Positions 18,471-25,969 of a DNA stretch of 64,000 bases are shown piece after piece (position 1 is the stretch's first letter; each line of letters opens with the position of its first letter). The notes below the pieces were generated by a model. That model ran no database searches. It was not told the origin of the DNA and saw only the letters and a list, made by a program, of their open reading frames with translations. This DNA comes from Rhizobium sp. TH135 (GTDB lineage: Bacteria > Pseudomonadota > Alphaproteobacteria > Rhizobiales > Rhizobiaceae): NCBI RefSeq assembly GCF_002855515.1, contig NZ_PKRP01000008.1:1-64000 (forward strand), in the 5' to 3' direction. A program made the translations under genes and the position numbers.

Positions 18471-19037
18471 CTAGTGGGCTACGCCTCTGGCTCCGGCGAC
18501 CTTCAGTGCCGTAAGGATTAATATCCACAGGTCGAACATGAAACTCTGACGTCGCAGATAGTCGGCGTCATAGGCAACTTTCAAGGGAATTTCCAGTTCA
18601 TCCCGGCCATTTACCTGAGCCCAGCCTGTGAGCCCGGGTTTGAGAGCGTGAACCCCTGCCGCTGTGCGGGCTGTGATGAGGTCATCCTGGTTGAAAAGGG
18701 CTGGCCGGGGGCCGACTAGGCTCATCTCGCCCTTGAGGATACACCAAAGCTGAGGAAGCTCGTCCAAACTGCTTTTCCGCAAGAAGCCGCCAATGGGTGT
18801 AAGATGTTTTGAGGGATCGTTCAGGAGATGGGTGGCGACGACGGGCGTGTCGGTGCGCATGGTTCGGAACTTCGGCATCAGGAAAATGCTGTTACCCTTG
18901 CCTACGCGTTTGGACCAATAGAGCGCAGGTCCCGGCGAGGTCAGACGCACCGCAAGCGCAACGATTGCCATCGGGATTGCGAAGGCCAGCGCCGCACATG
19001 CTGAAACAAACATATCAGACAGGCGCTTTATGGTCAT
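18471..19037 (-). CDS. Undecaprenyl-phosphate sugar-1-phosphate transferase (small PglC/WreU type)
   Basis: 188 residues from ATG at 19037; an upstream ATG at 19094 is less likely because the domain begins at KRLSDMFVSACAALAFAIP. It has one N-terminal membrane segment and the bacterial sugar transferase motifs PKFRTMRTDT, LRKSSLDELPQLW (catalytic DE pair), GEMSLVGPRP and PGLTGWAQVNGRDE. It is the short, monotopic type that lacks the WbaP multi-helix domain. It would move a sugar-1-phosphate to undecaprenyl phosphate and so start the repeat unit; QuiNAc-1-phosphate is the likely substrate given the two following genes. Confidence 0.85.
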   Translation of the reverse strand: MTIKRLSDMFVSACAALAFAIPMAIVALAVRLTSPGPALYWSKRVGKGNSIFLMPKFRTMRTDTPVVATHLLNDPSKHLTPIGGFLRKSSLDELPQLWCILKGEMSLVGPRPALFNQDDLITARTAAGVHALKPGLTGWAQVNGRDELEIPLKVAYDADYLRRQSFMFDLWILILTALKVAGARGVAH

Positions 19038-19627
19038 GGTGTTTAAAATCTCCGAAAAAATCACTGAGACCGAGCACGAGAGATTCCAGAACATCTCTAG
19101 TTACAAAATGAGCGTCAGCTCCTTGGTTCGGCAAGCTCTTTGCCATTTTTTAGGAACACGTCGAACATCACATCGAATGGTTCGCCGTCATTCACTCAAT
19201 CTGGTTGTTGAGCTTTCGCAATCATGGTTCCCGTTCAGCCAAAATGGCCGCAGTCCAAATGGTCGGCCTGTGGCCACGGCTCGTTAGCACTTGGGCGCCA
19301 CTGCGGCAACTCGCTGGGCATTCCAAGATTGCTCCTTGTCTGTCAAGCAAACCTTGTATGGCTTTCAGCGAGAGGAATGTCCAAGAGGCTTTCAGCTTTT
19401 TTGAACTCGAAGGCAGCTTACGCCATGTCATCCTCTTTGAGCACTATTTCCACCTAGGTGAGAGTGGGGCGGTATCGTGCGCGGTAGCGCTTGACCACCT
19501 GGTGGAGAGTCCCTCCAACTGACTCAACTCTTTAGGTTTGTGCCGTTCCGCCGCGCTGATGGGACACCGAAAGCGCTGGGGCCGGCCGTTCTAGCTGGTT
19601 GTGCCGTATTGGCTAGGGCGCTCAACC
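19038..19627. other. Non-coding stretch between divergent gene groups
   Basis: About 590 bases without a gene that can be supported. Short open frames on both strands (for example 19205-19522) show no recognisable motif and no ribosome site. It must carry promoters for the minus-strand QuiNAc genes and the plus-strand polymerase gene. A decayed gene is possible but could not be identified. Confidence 0.5.
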
Positions 19628-20920
19628 ATGAAGCCTTCAGAACTACTTCCACTTCTCGCCTTGCCGCGAGTCGGTTACCCCTTGCTCATGAGCATCGGCA
19701 CCCTTCAAGACCCATTGACCCGGTCCGTACCCGAGCCCGTCCGGGAGCACGGTCGGCTTGTGCGCGTCGTCGTGCCCCTGGCGGTGATGTATAATGGGTG
19801 TCTCGCCATCATCAACGCGCATGTCATGCCGCTCGGCTTCTCCCATGTCGCGCTGGTCGAAATCACGCTGCTCTTCGTTACGCTGCTCTATCTGCTGTAT
19901 CGCGGACTGTCCGAGGAAGCGCTGCCGATTGTGGCGTTGGTCGGCTTCTTCGCTCTGGTCATGGTCTATACCTCTGTTGTCAATGGCACGGCCTTCGTCG
20001 ACTTCTTCCGCAACATCCTGATCATCGGGGTCTTCTGCCAGCTTGGCATGATGACGAACAGGCGCAGTCTCGCTTTCGTTTTCCGGGTCTGCTGCGCCTT
20101 CATTCTGTCGGTGTTGCTGGTCGAGATCTTCTTTACCCGCATCTACGAGGATCTGTTTTATCCGGCGCTTTATTTCACCAACACGCGCGGGCTGGAGCAG
20201 GTCGCGTTTGGGGGCGCTAAGATCTTTCAGAATGCGATCAATATCCCGGGGCGCTTCTCTTTCGGGCTCAGCGACCACCGCACCTCGTCGCTGTTTCTTG
20301 AGCAGGTCTCGCTTGCCAATTTCTCCGGCGTGCTCTGCATCTATCTCGTCAGCCGGTTCAACCAGATCACGCGCTTCGACCGCGTTCTCATTCTGGCAAC
20401 GGTTGCCTTCATCCTTCTGACCAATGACTCGCGCAGCATGCTGGCTTTCGCGTTCATCTGCCTGTTCGGCTATTTCCTGTTTCCAAAGACCAGCAATGGC
20501 ATCCGCCCGTTCATCATGCCGGTCGTCATCTGCGCCGGGGCTCTGGTCTACCTAATGCGTCCGGATGCGAGCGGCGACACGTTCGACGGGCGTATCGTGC
20601 TGACCATGAAAGGCTTCTTCAGCCTCGATTTCGTCGAGCTGCTGGCACTTGATGTGAGCAATATCGCGAGCTTTGCCGACAGCGGCTATATCTACGTGAT
20701 CAATGCCAGCACGGTCTTCGGGCTCCTGACTTTCTGGCTCTTTGTCAGTTTTTATCCGGCGGGTCAGACCGCGGCTCAGAAGCGGTGTGCCTTTGCGCTT
20801 GGCATCTTTATCTCCCTCAACATGATGATCGGGGGAACGGCAATCTTCTCGATCAAGGTTGCCTCGCTTCTCTGGCTGCTCGTCGGCCACATGCGCGTCG
20901 CAGAGAAAGAGCGCAGTTAA
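19628..20920 (+). CDS. Wzy/ExoQ-like polysaccharide polymerase
   Basis: 430 residues from ATG at 19628; the open frame begins at GTG 19601. About ten to twelve hydrophobic helices are visible, with a polar periplasmic loop around residues 310-350 (PDASGDTFDGRIVLTMKGFF to FADSGYIYVINAS). This layout and SLANFSGVL/NDSRSMLAFA resemble O-antigen ligase/polymerase-superfamily proteins of exopolysaccharide loci, which polymerise repeat units in the periplasm. It is the second polymerase-type gene in the locus. The acyltransferase, GH5 hydrolase and Wzz-like genes that follow make it part of an exopolysaccharide-type module. Confidence 0.75.
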   Translation: MKPSELLPLLALPRVGYPLLMSIGTLQDPLTRSVPEPVREHGRLVRVVVPLAVMYNGCLAIINAHVMPLGFSHVALVEITLLFVTLLYLLYRGLSEEALPIVALVGFFALVMVYTSVVNGTAFVDFFRNILIIGVFCQLGMMTNRRSLAFVFRVCCAFILSVLLVEIFFTRIYEDLFYPALYFTNTRGLEQVAFGGAKIFQNAINIPGRFSFGLSDHRTSSLFLEQVSLANFSGVLCIYLVSRFNQITRFDRVLILATVAFILLTNDSRSMLAFAFICLFGYFLFPKTSNGIRPFIMPVVICAGALVYLMRPDASGDTFDGRIVLTMKGFFSLDFVELLALDVSNIASFADSGYIYVINASTVFGLLTFWLFVSFYPAGQTAAQKRCAFALGIFISLNMMIGGTAIFSIKVASLLWLLVGHMRVAEKERS

Positions 20921-21013
20921 CCGCGTTGCAAGGTCTGGCAGGACAATTGTGCTGCTCGAAGGCTATAAGCAGACCACGGTGCAGGGTTCTTATCCGACGG
21001 ATTGCCAACACTC

Positions 21014-22066
21014 ATGTGCGTTCAATTGCAGTATATCAGGGCGATTGCCGCTCTGCTCGTCGTCTATTTTCATGCGATCCTGCAGCTGGAGAAACTCAAT
21101 CCGGATGCTTGGATCACGGATTATCTGTTCGGCAAGAGCGGGGTCGATCTGTTTTTCGTTCTGAGCGGCTTCGTCATGTGGATCACCACCTCGGACAAGC
21201 CGCAGACCGTTGCCGATTTCTGGTGGAAACGTGTCCGTCGCGTGGTGCCACTCTACTGGGCTGTGACGCTCGCCGCTGCATTCGTCGCCCTGATCGTTCC
21301 GCAGATTCTTAAATCCACCCAGTTCGACATTCCGCACATCCTTGCCTCGCTGGCTTTCCTGCCCTGGATCAATCCCTCCGATCCCGCAGGCGAGATGATC
21401 GCGCCGCTGATCGTTCCGGGCTGGACGCTGAACTACGAGATGTATTTCTATCTCCTGTTCGGGCTCTGCCTTCTCGTGCCGGTGCGTCATCGCATCCTGG
21501 CCATCACGGCTCTCATCGGTCTCATCTTCCTGGCCGCCAATATGGCGCCTGAGAGCACGGCAGCGCGCTTTTACGGCGATACGGTCATCTTCGAATTCGT
21601 CGCCGGCGTCATTCTCGGTCGCATCTACAAGTCAGGGATCGCCTTCTCGGCACCTACCGTCATTCTGGCGCTCGCCCTCGGCTTTGCCGTCCTGGTGTTC
21701 AACGACTATCGCGCCTTCGATCTGCCGCGCCTGATCACCATCGGTATTCCGGCGGCCTTCATCATCTTTTTTGCAACGGCCATCCGGATCCCGGATCTCA
21801 AGGCCTGGCGCTGGCTGCGCATCCTCGGGGATGCCTCCTATTCCATCTACCTCACCCACATCTTTACGCTGGCAGGCTCCCGCATGGTCTATCCTTGGGT
21901 GATCGGCACGCTGCAGAGCGACATGCTGTTCGTGGTGGTGATGATCGTCATGTCCACCCTGGTCGGGCTTGCCAGCTATTATCTCTTCGAAGTGCCTGTC
22001 GGGCGCTATCTGTCATCGGACAAGCGCTCGCGGGTCGATCAGTCGGCAAAGCCCAGCAATGCATGA
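21014..22066 (+). CDS. Acyltransferase 3 family membrane protein (ExoZ/OafA-like)
   Basis: 350 residues from ATG at 21014 (TTG at 21002 is also in frame). The opening QLQYIRAIAALLVVYFHA carries the arginine and histidine typical of the Acyl_transf_3 family; FGKSGVDLFFVLSGFVMW and WWKRVRRVVPLYW are further family blocks. About ten membrane helices are present. These proteins O-acetylate or otherwise acylate sugars of exopolysaccharide or O-antigen at the inner membrane. The C-terminus lacks an SGNH domain. The stop lies within the region where the next gene can start, so translation is probably coupled. Confidence 0.9.
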   Translation: MCVQLQYIRAIAALLVVYFHAILQLEKLNPDAWITDYLFGKSGVDLFFVLSGFVMWITTSDKPQTVADFWWKRVRRVVPLYWAVTLAAAFVALIVPQILKSTQFDIPHILASLAFLPWINPSDPAGEMIAPLIVPGWTLNYEMYFYLLFGLCLLVPVRHRILAITALIGLIFLAANMAPESTAARFYGDTVIFEFVAGVILGRIYKSGIAFSAPTVILALALGFAVLVFNDYRAFDLPRLITIGIPAAFIIFFATAIRIPDLKAWRWLRILGDASYSIYLTHIFTLAGSRMVYPWVIGTLQSDMLFVVVMIVMSTLVGLASYYLFEVPVGRYLSSDKRSRVDQSAKPSNA

Positions 22067-22079
22067 GAGGGCAGGCGGC

Positions 22080-23159
22080 ATGAAGGACAAGACCATGCAA
22101 TCAAGGCACCGTCGCGCCGTCGTCTGCACCATGCTTGCGGCTCTTATTGGCAGTTCCACCAGCCATGCTAGCCCGGCGGACCTGTGCTTTCGCGGATTGA
22201 ACATATCCGGTGCGGAGTATGGCGAAGTCGACGGGGTGGAAGGGGTCAACTTCACCTATCCCTCGGCGCCGACGGTTGCCTATTTCGCCGACAAGGGCTT
22301 CGATACCGTGCGGCTGCCTTTCAAGTGGGAGCGGCTCCAGCCGACGCTGGGCGAAGCCTTCGACCGAACCGAGCTTGAGCGGCTGAAGACCAGCGTGGCC
22401 GGGCTTCGGGAGAAAGGCTTCATCGTCATCCTCGATCCGCATAACTTCGGCTATTATTCCGGCAGCAATATCGGATCCGCTGAAGTGTCTCCGCGACAGT
22501 TCGCGCAGTTCTGGATCCGACTGGCAGCCGAATTTGCCAATGAGGACGGCATCGCCTTCGGGCTGATGAATGAACCGCATGATATCGCCCCGGCTGTCTG
22601 GCTCGATGCTGCCAATCAGGCGATTGCGGGCATTCGGGCGGTCGGCGCGCGCAATCTCATTCTCGTGCCCGGCACACATTGGAGCGGTGTGGTCACCTGG
22701 CCTGAAGATTTCGGCCGTGGGTCGAATGCCGTCGTCATGCTCGGTGTCGTCGATCCAATCGACAACTATGCCTTCGAAGTCCATCAGTACATGGACAAGG
22801 ACCTCTCGGGCACCAACGAGGCCTGCGTGAACGCGGATCTTGCGGTCGATGGGATGGTGAAACTCTCGGAGTGGCTGCGGACACACGGCAAGCGCGCCTT
22901 TCTCGGCGAGTTCGGTGGGTCGAAGGAGCCGGAATGTCTCGCCGGGCTGACGCGCATGTTGGATCAGATGGCGAAAGAGCCCGATGTCTGGCTCGGCTGG
23001 ACTTATTGGGCCGGTGGGGACTGGTGGTCGCCTGAAGAGGGCAACAACATCCAGCCGGATGCGCAAGGGGACCGCGCCCAGCTCTCCGTCCTTCTTCCGG
23101 CGCTCAAGCCCGCTGCCGCAGATCCGGGTGCATGCGTGCGTATTCCGCCCGCGGGATAA
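22080..23159 (+). CDS. Secreted glycoside hydrolase family 5 (endoglucanase-like)
   Basis: About 359 residues; ATG codons at 22059, 22080 and 22095 are possible, and 22080 has AGAGG at good spacing. A signal peptide is evident (basic start, AVVCTMLAALIGSS core, cut near THAS). The mature protein is a GH5 TIM barrel: GFDTVRLPFKWERL, then FGLMNEPHDI with the acid/base glutamate and FLGEFGGSKEP with the nucleophile glutamate. Such secreted beta-glucanases trim or release newly made polysaccharide, as cellulase-like enzymes do in exopolysaccharide and cellulose loci. The substrate is presumably the product of this module. Both catalytic residues are present. Confidence 0.9.
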   Translation: MKDKTMQSRHRRAVVCTMLAALIGSSTSHASPADLCFRGLNISGAEYGEVDGVEGVNFTYPSAPTVAYFADKGFDTVRLPFKWERLQPTLGEAFDRTELERLKTSVAGLREKGFIVILDPHNFGYYSGSNIGSAEVSPRQFAQFWIRLAAEFANEDGIAFGLMNEPHDIAPAVWLDAANQAIAGIRAVGARNLILVPGTHWSGVVTWPEDFGRGSNAVVMLGVVDPIDNYAFEVHQYMDKDLSGTNEACVNADLAVDGMVKLSEWLRTHGKRAFLGEFGGSKEPECLAGLTRMLDQMAKEPDVWLGWTYWAGGDWWSPEEGNNIQPDAQGDRAQLSVLLPALKPAAADPGACVRIPPAG

Positions 23160-23198
23160 GACTTAATTAACCGTAAATACTCATAGTTCAGCAAGAAA

Positions 23199-23219
23199 CG
23201 GGCGTCTCGCAGGCGCCCG
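23199..23219 (+). terminator. Hairpin between the GH5 and Wzz-like genes
   Basis: CGGGCGTCT and AGGCGCCCG pair over nine bases with one G-U, around the loop CGC. No T-run follows, so it may be an RNA-stabilising or attenuating stem rather than a full terminator. Confidence 0.4.
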
Positions 23220-23235
23220 CTGGACCTCTACATGC

Positions 23236-24942
23236 ATGGGCAAGCCAATCGTGAAAGATCTAACCCGAGGGCTGGGCGAATTTCATTCTCGCGGCCGTGA
23301 CGCTGGCGCTCAATCGACGTCGTCCGCGGGTGGTGCGAATGTCAGCTTGCGCCGCTATCTCGGCGCGTCGGTCGACGAACGCGACGTCCAGAAGCCGCGA
23401 TCCGGTCGGCCGCTGACGATGGATGACATCGAGCAGCGGGCCCGGGAGCGATTCGGCTGGGATCTGTCTGGCGGCAATGATGCGCCGGACGAAGGGCAGG
23501 GCGGTGCAGTGCGCGAGCCCATGCCGGAAGAGCGCTCGGCCTCAATTCAGCCGCCCGCGGCGTCCGCTGCCGCACCGGTCATCGACCTGAAGTTCGTTGC
23601 ACTTGCTGCGTGGCGCTATCGGACGGCAGTGCTTGCCGGTGCCGTCGTGTGCGCGCTCTTAGGCGGTGCCATGACCACACTGCTGTCCAAGAAATACAGC
23701 GCTGCCGCGACACTTTATTTCGATCCGCAGAAGCTTGCGGTGGAACTCGTTGAAAACGACCGGGCGACGTCGCCGGAAGTGTTGAACGCAACCATCGACA
23801 GCCAGACCCAGATCATCACATCGCGCACCGTGCTCGAGACCGTCGCGGCCAATCTGAAGCTGACGACGGATCCCGAATTTCTCGGTCGCCCCTCGGACAA
23901 TCCGGCGAATGACCTGAACCGCGTGATCTCCGCCTTGCAGAAGCAGATCCTGGTGTCGCGCCAGGAAGGCACGTTCATCTTCCAGGTGAAGGTGACGACC
24001 GGAGAGGCGGAGAAGTCGGCCGAAATTGCGAATTCACTGGTCGCAGCCTATCTCAAGGACAGCCGCGTGAATGCCGAAGACAGTTTCGGCAGCGTCAATA
24101 CGAGCCTGGTCAACCAGTTGACGGCGCTGAGCAAGGCGGTGATCGCGGCGGAAGCCGAGGTGCGCGCGTTTACCGCGCAGAATGATCTCTATGCCGTGGG
24201 CGGTGACCAGATCGCCGACAAGCGGCTGCAGTCTCTCGACGACCTGTTGGTTGCCGCACAGCAGAAGATCATCGAGGCTAAGGCGCAGCTCGATACCGTG
24301 TCCAGGCTCGACATCAACGACGTTCTCGTCGGCGACGCTGCGGCCTCGCGGACGCTCGGAGATCTCCGCAACCAGTATGCGAGCCTTTCGGCCAATGTGA
24401 GCAGCCTGACCGAGCGTCTTGGCCCGCGCCACCCGCAATTGCAGTCGGCAAAGGCGTCGCTCGGCGATATCGAGCGACAGATCCGGCTTGAACTCGAACG
24501 CATGGTGGTTGCCGCCCGCAGCGCCTACGAATCGGCGCAGAAGGAAGAAGCTGACCTGCTCAAGGAACTGAACGTTCAAAAGGCATCCCAGACCACCAAC
24601 TCCACGGCGCTGATCGAACTCAGCGAGTTGGAGCGCAAGGCAAAAGCGGCACGCGACGTCTACGAGGCCGTGCTCAAGCGCAGCGAAGAGACGGCAGCCG
24701 AGATGAGCCTCTATTCGAGCAATGTCCGCGTTGTCGCCGAAGCCTTCCCGGCCCAGGCCCCCGACGGCCCCGGCCGCAAGGTTCTGCTGATCGCCGGCAT
24801 CTTCGGCGGCGGCCTTTTCGGCCTCGGCTTGGGAATTGTTCTGGCTGCCGGCTTTGTGCTGTATCGGCAGATGTCAAGATCAAATGGTAGGCCCGGAGGG
24901 ACTCGAACCCCCAACCAAGCGGTTATGAGCCGCCGGCTCTAA
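23236..24942 (+). CDS. GumC/Wzz-type polysaccharide co-polymerase without kinase domain
   Basis: 568 residues as an open frame. It has an unusually long cytoplasmic N-terminus of about 120 residues with the element RPLTMDDIEQRARERFGWDL, a first membrane helix near 125-150, the Wzz domain (SAAATLYFDPQKLAVELVEN), a long coiled coil to about 490, and a second helix near 513-537. It would set chain length and help export. The tyrosine-kinase domain seen in BceF/ExoP-like fusions is absent. The last twenty or so residues (from about 549) are encoded by the antisense of a tRNA gene, and the stop at 24940-24942 lies inside that gene, so the natural C-terminus may be lost. Confidence 0.8.
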   Translation: MGKPIVKDLTRGLGEFHSRGRDAGAQSTSSAGGANVSLRRYLGASVDERDVQKPRSGRPLTMDDIEQRARERFGWDLSGGNDAPDEGQGGAVREPMPEERSASIQPPAASAAAPVIDLKFVALAAWRYRTAVLAGAVVCALLGGAMTTLLSKKYSAAATLYFDPQKLAVELVENDRATSPEVLNATIDSQTQIITSRTVLETVAANLKLTTDPEFLGRPSDNPANDLNRVISALQKQILVSRQEGTFIFQVKVTTGEAEKSAEIANSLVAAYLKDSRVNAEDSFGSVNTSLVNQLTALSKAVIAAEAEVRAFTAQNDLYAVGGDQIADKRLQSLDDLLVAAQQKIIEAKAQLDTVSRLDINDVLVGDAAASRTLGDLRNQYASLSANVSSLTERLGPRHPQLQSAKASLGDIERQIRLELERMVVAARSAYESAQKEEADLLKELNVQKASQTTNSTALIELSELERKAKAARDVYEAVLKRSEETAAEMSLYSSNVRVVAEAFPAQAPDGPGRKVLLIAGIFGGGLFGLGLGIVLAAGFVLYRQMSRSNGRPGGTRTPNQAVMSRRL

Positions 24943-24960
24943 CCATTGAGCTACGGGCCC
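24885..24960 (-). tRNA. tRNA-Ile (anticodon CAT, lysidine-modified Ile2 type)
   Basis: On the minus strand a full cloverleaf is visible in 76 bases. The acceptor arms are GGGCCCG and CGGGCCT (one G-U pair at 1-72) with an encoded CCA end. The D-arm is AGCTCAATGGTTAGAGC, the anticodon loop CTCATAA closed by GGCGG/CCGCT, and the T-arm contains GGTTCGAGTCC. The anticodon is CAT. The arm sequence around the anticodon (GGCGGCTCATAACCGCTTGG) resembles E. coli ileX rather than elongator tRNA-Met, so Ile2 read by lysidine-modified C34 is preferred. Its 3' end faces the polysaccharide locus. Confidence 0.9.
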
Positions 24961-25152
24961 AGCCCGGCGGATCGCCGACGGGCGGGTTATGGTCACCCCG
25001 CGCCGTGCAGCGGCTCTAACGCAATTTCCGGTATGCGACAAGTCTCTGCCGCAATGGCTTCACAATCACGCGTCATCACAGATGCCGGAAGGGCATGGTG
25101 CCGGGTGAGACGAAGAGGTCCGCCGGCACTGCGGGACACAAGGAAAGATTTC

Positions 25153-25896
25153 ATGCTGAAAATTACACGCGCTCTCGTCATGGCAACGGCACTCTCAGGT
25201 TCTGTTCTCTCGGTCGGATTTGTCGCGCCGGTGTTTGCTGCAGAGACGGAGCGTCGCGAGGCGACGATCATGGTGTCGGGCGAGGGGGAGGCTGCGATCG
25301 CGCCCGATATGGCCGTCATTTCGCTGGCAGTCATGCGCGATGCCGAGACGGCGGGCGAGGCGCTTTCGGCCAATAGTGCCGCCATGGCCGAGGTGCTGGC
25401 CGACCTCAAGGCTCAGGGTATTGCGGACAAGGACCTGCAGACCACGGATTTCTCGATCCAGCCGAAATACAAGCAGGAAACCCGCACTGACGGCACTTAT
25501 GAGGCGCCTGTTATTGTCGGTTACACGGTCAGCAACGGGCTGACCGTTCGGGTGCGGGATCTCGCCAAGCTCGGAGAGATCATCGATCGGTCGGTGAAAC
25601 TTGGCGTCAACCAGGGTGGCGGTATCTCGTTCACCAATGACGATCCGGAAGCAGCGGTCGAAGCGGCGCGCAAGCAGGCGGTCGAGAAGGCTGCCGCCAA
25701 GGCGAAGACGCTGACGGAAGCCGCCGGCGTCAAGCTCGGACGCGTGGTTGAGATTTCCGAGAATTTCGCCCGGCCGATGCCGCAGGTCTATGCGGCAGCA
25801 CCCATGGCGAAGATGGCGGATGAATCCGTGCCGATCGCGTCCGGCGAGAACCTCTATACGGTGACCGTCAACATCACCTATGCGATCGAGCAGTAA
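25153..25896 (+). CDS. SIMPL domain (DUF541) periplasmic protein
   Basis: 247 residues from ATG at 25153, preceded by AAGGAAAG. A signal peptide covers about residues 1-29 (ALVMATALSGSVLS core, cut after VFAA). The SIMPL domain follows: IMVSGEGEAAIAPDMAVISL, DLQTTDFSIQPKYKQ, VGYTVSNGLTVRVRDL and the repeat of alanine-rich helices AAAKAKTLTEAAGVKLG. Members (for example BP26 of Brucella, YggE) are periplasmic or outer-membrane-associated and linked to oxidative stress; their biochemical role is unclear. A strong terminator follows directly. Confidence 0.9.
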   Translation: MLKITRALVMATALSGSVLSVGFVAPVFAAETERREATIMVSGEGEAAIAPDMAVISLAVMRDAETAGEALSANSAAMAEVLADLKAQGIADKDLQTTDFSIQPKYKQETRTDGTYEAPVIVGYTVSNGLTVRVRDLAKLGEIIDRSVKLGVNQGGGISFTNDDPEAAVEAARKQAVEKAAAKAKTLTEAAGVKLGRVVEISENFARPMPQVYAAAPMAKMADESVPIASGENLYTVTVNITYAIEQ

Positions 25897-25922
25897 GCTT
25901 CGAAGACAGCACTAGAACGAAG

Positions 25923-25948
25923 AAAGGGCCGGTTTTCCGGCCCTTTTG
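25923..25948. terminator. Bidirectional rho-independent terminator
   Basis: AAAGGGCCGG, loop TTTT, CCGGCCCTTT form a perfect ten-pair stem with T-runs on both strands. It lies between the convergent SIMPL and AGE-epimerase genes and can serve both. Confidence 0.85.
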
Positions 25949-25969
25949 CATGTCTACGTGGTGCTTCCA

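Noticed and set aside
19205..19522. 105-codon frame between the divergent glycan operons
   Set aside because: It has no ribosome site, no domain and a composition unlike the neighbours; overlapping frames of similar length occur on the other strand.
24903..24942. C-terminal residues of the Wzz-like protein as a functional tail
   Set aside because: These bases are the antisense of a well-formed tRNA; the GGTRTP-type peptide is a common artefact of translating tRNA genes, so the tail is not treated as conserved protein.
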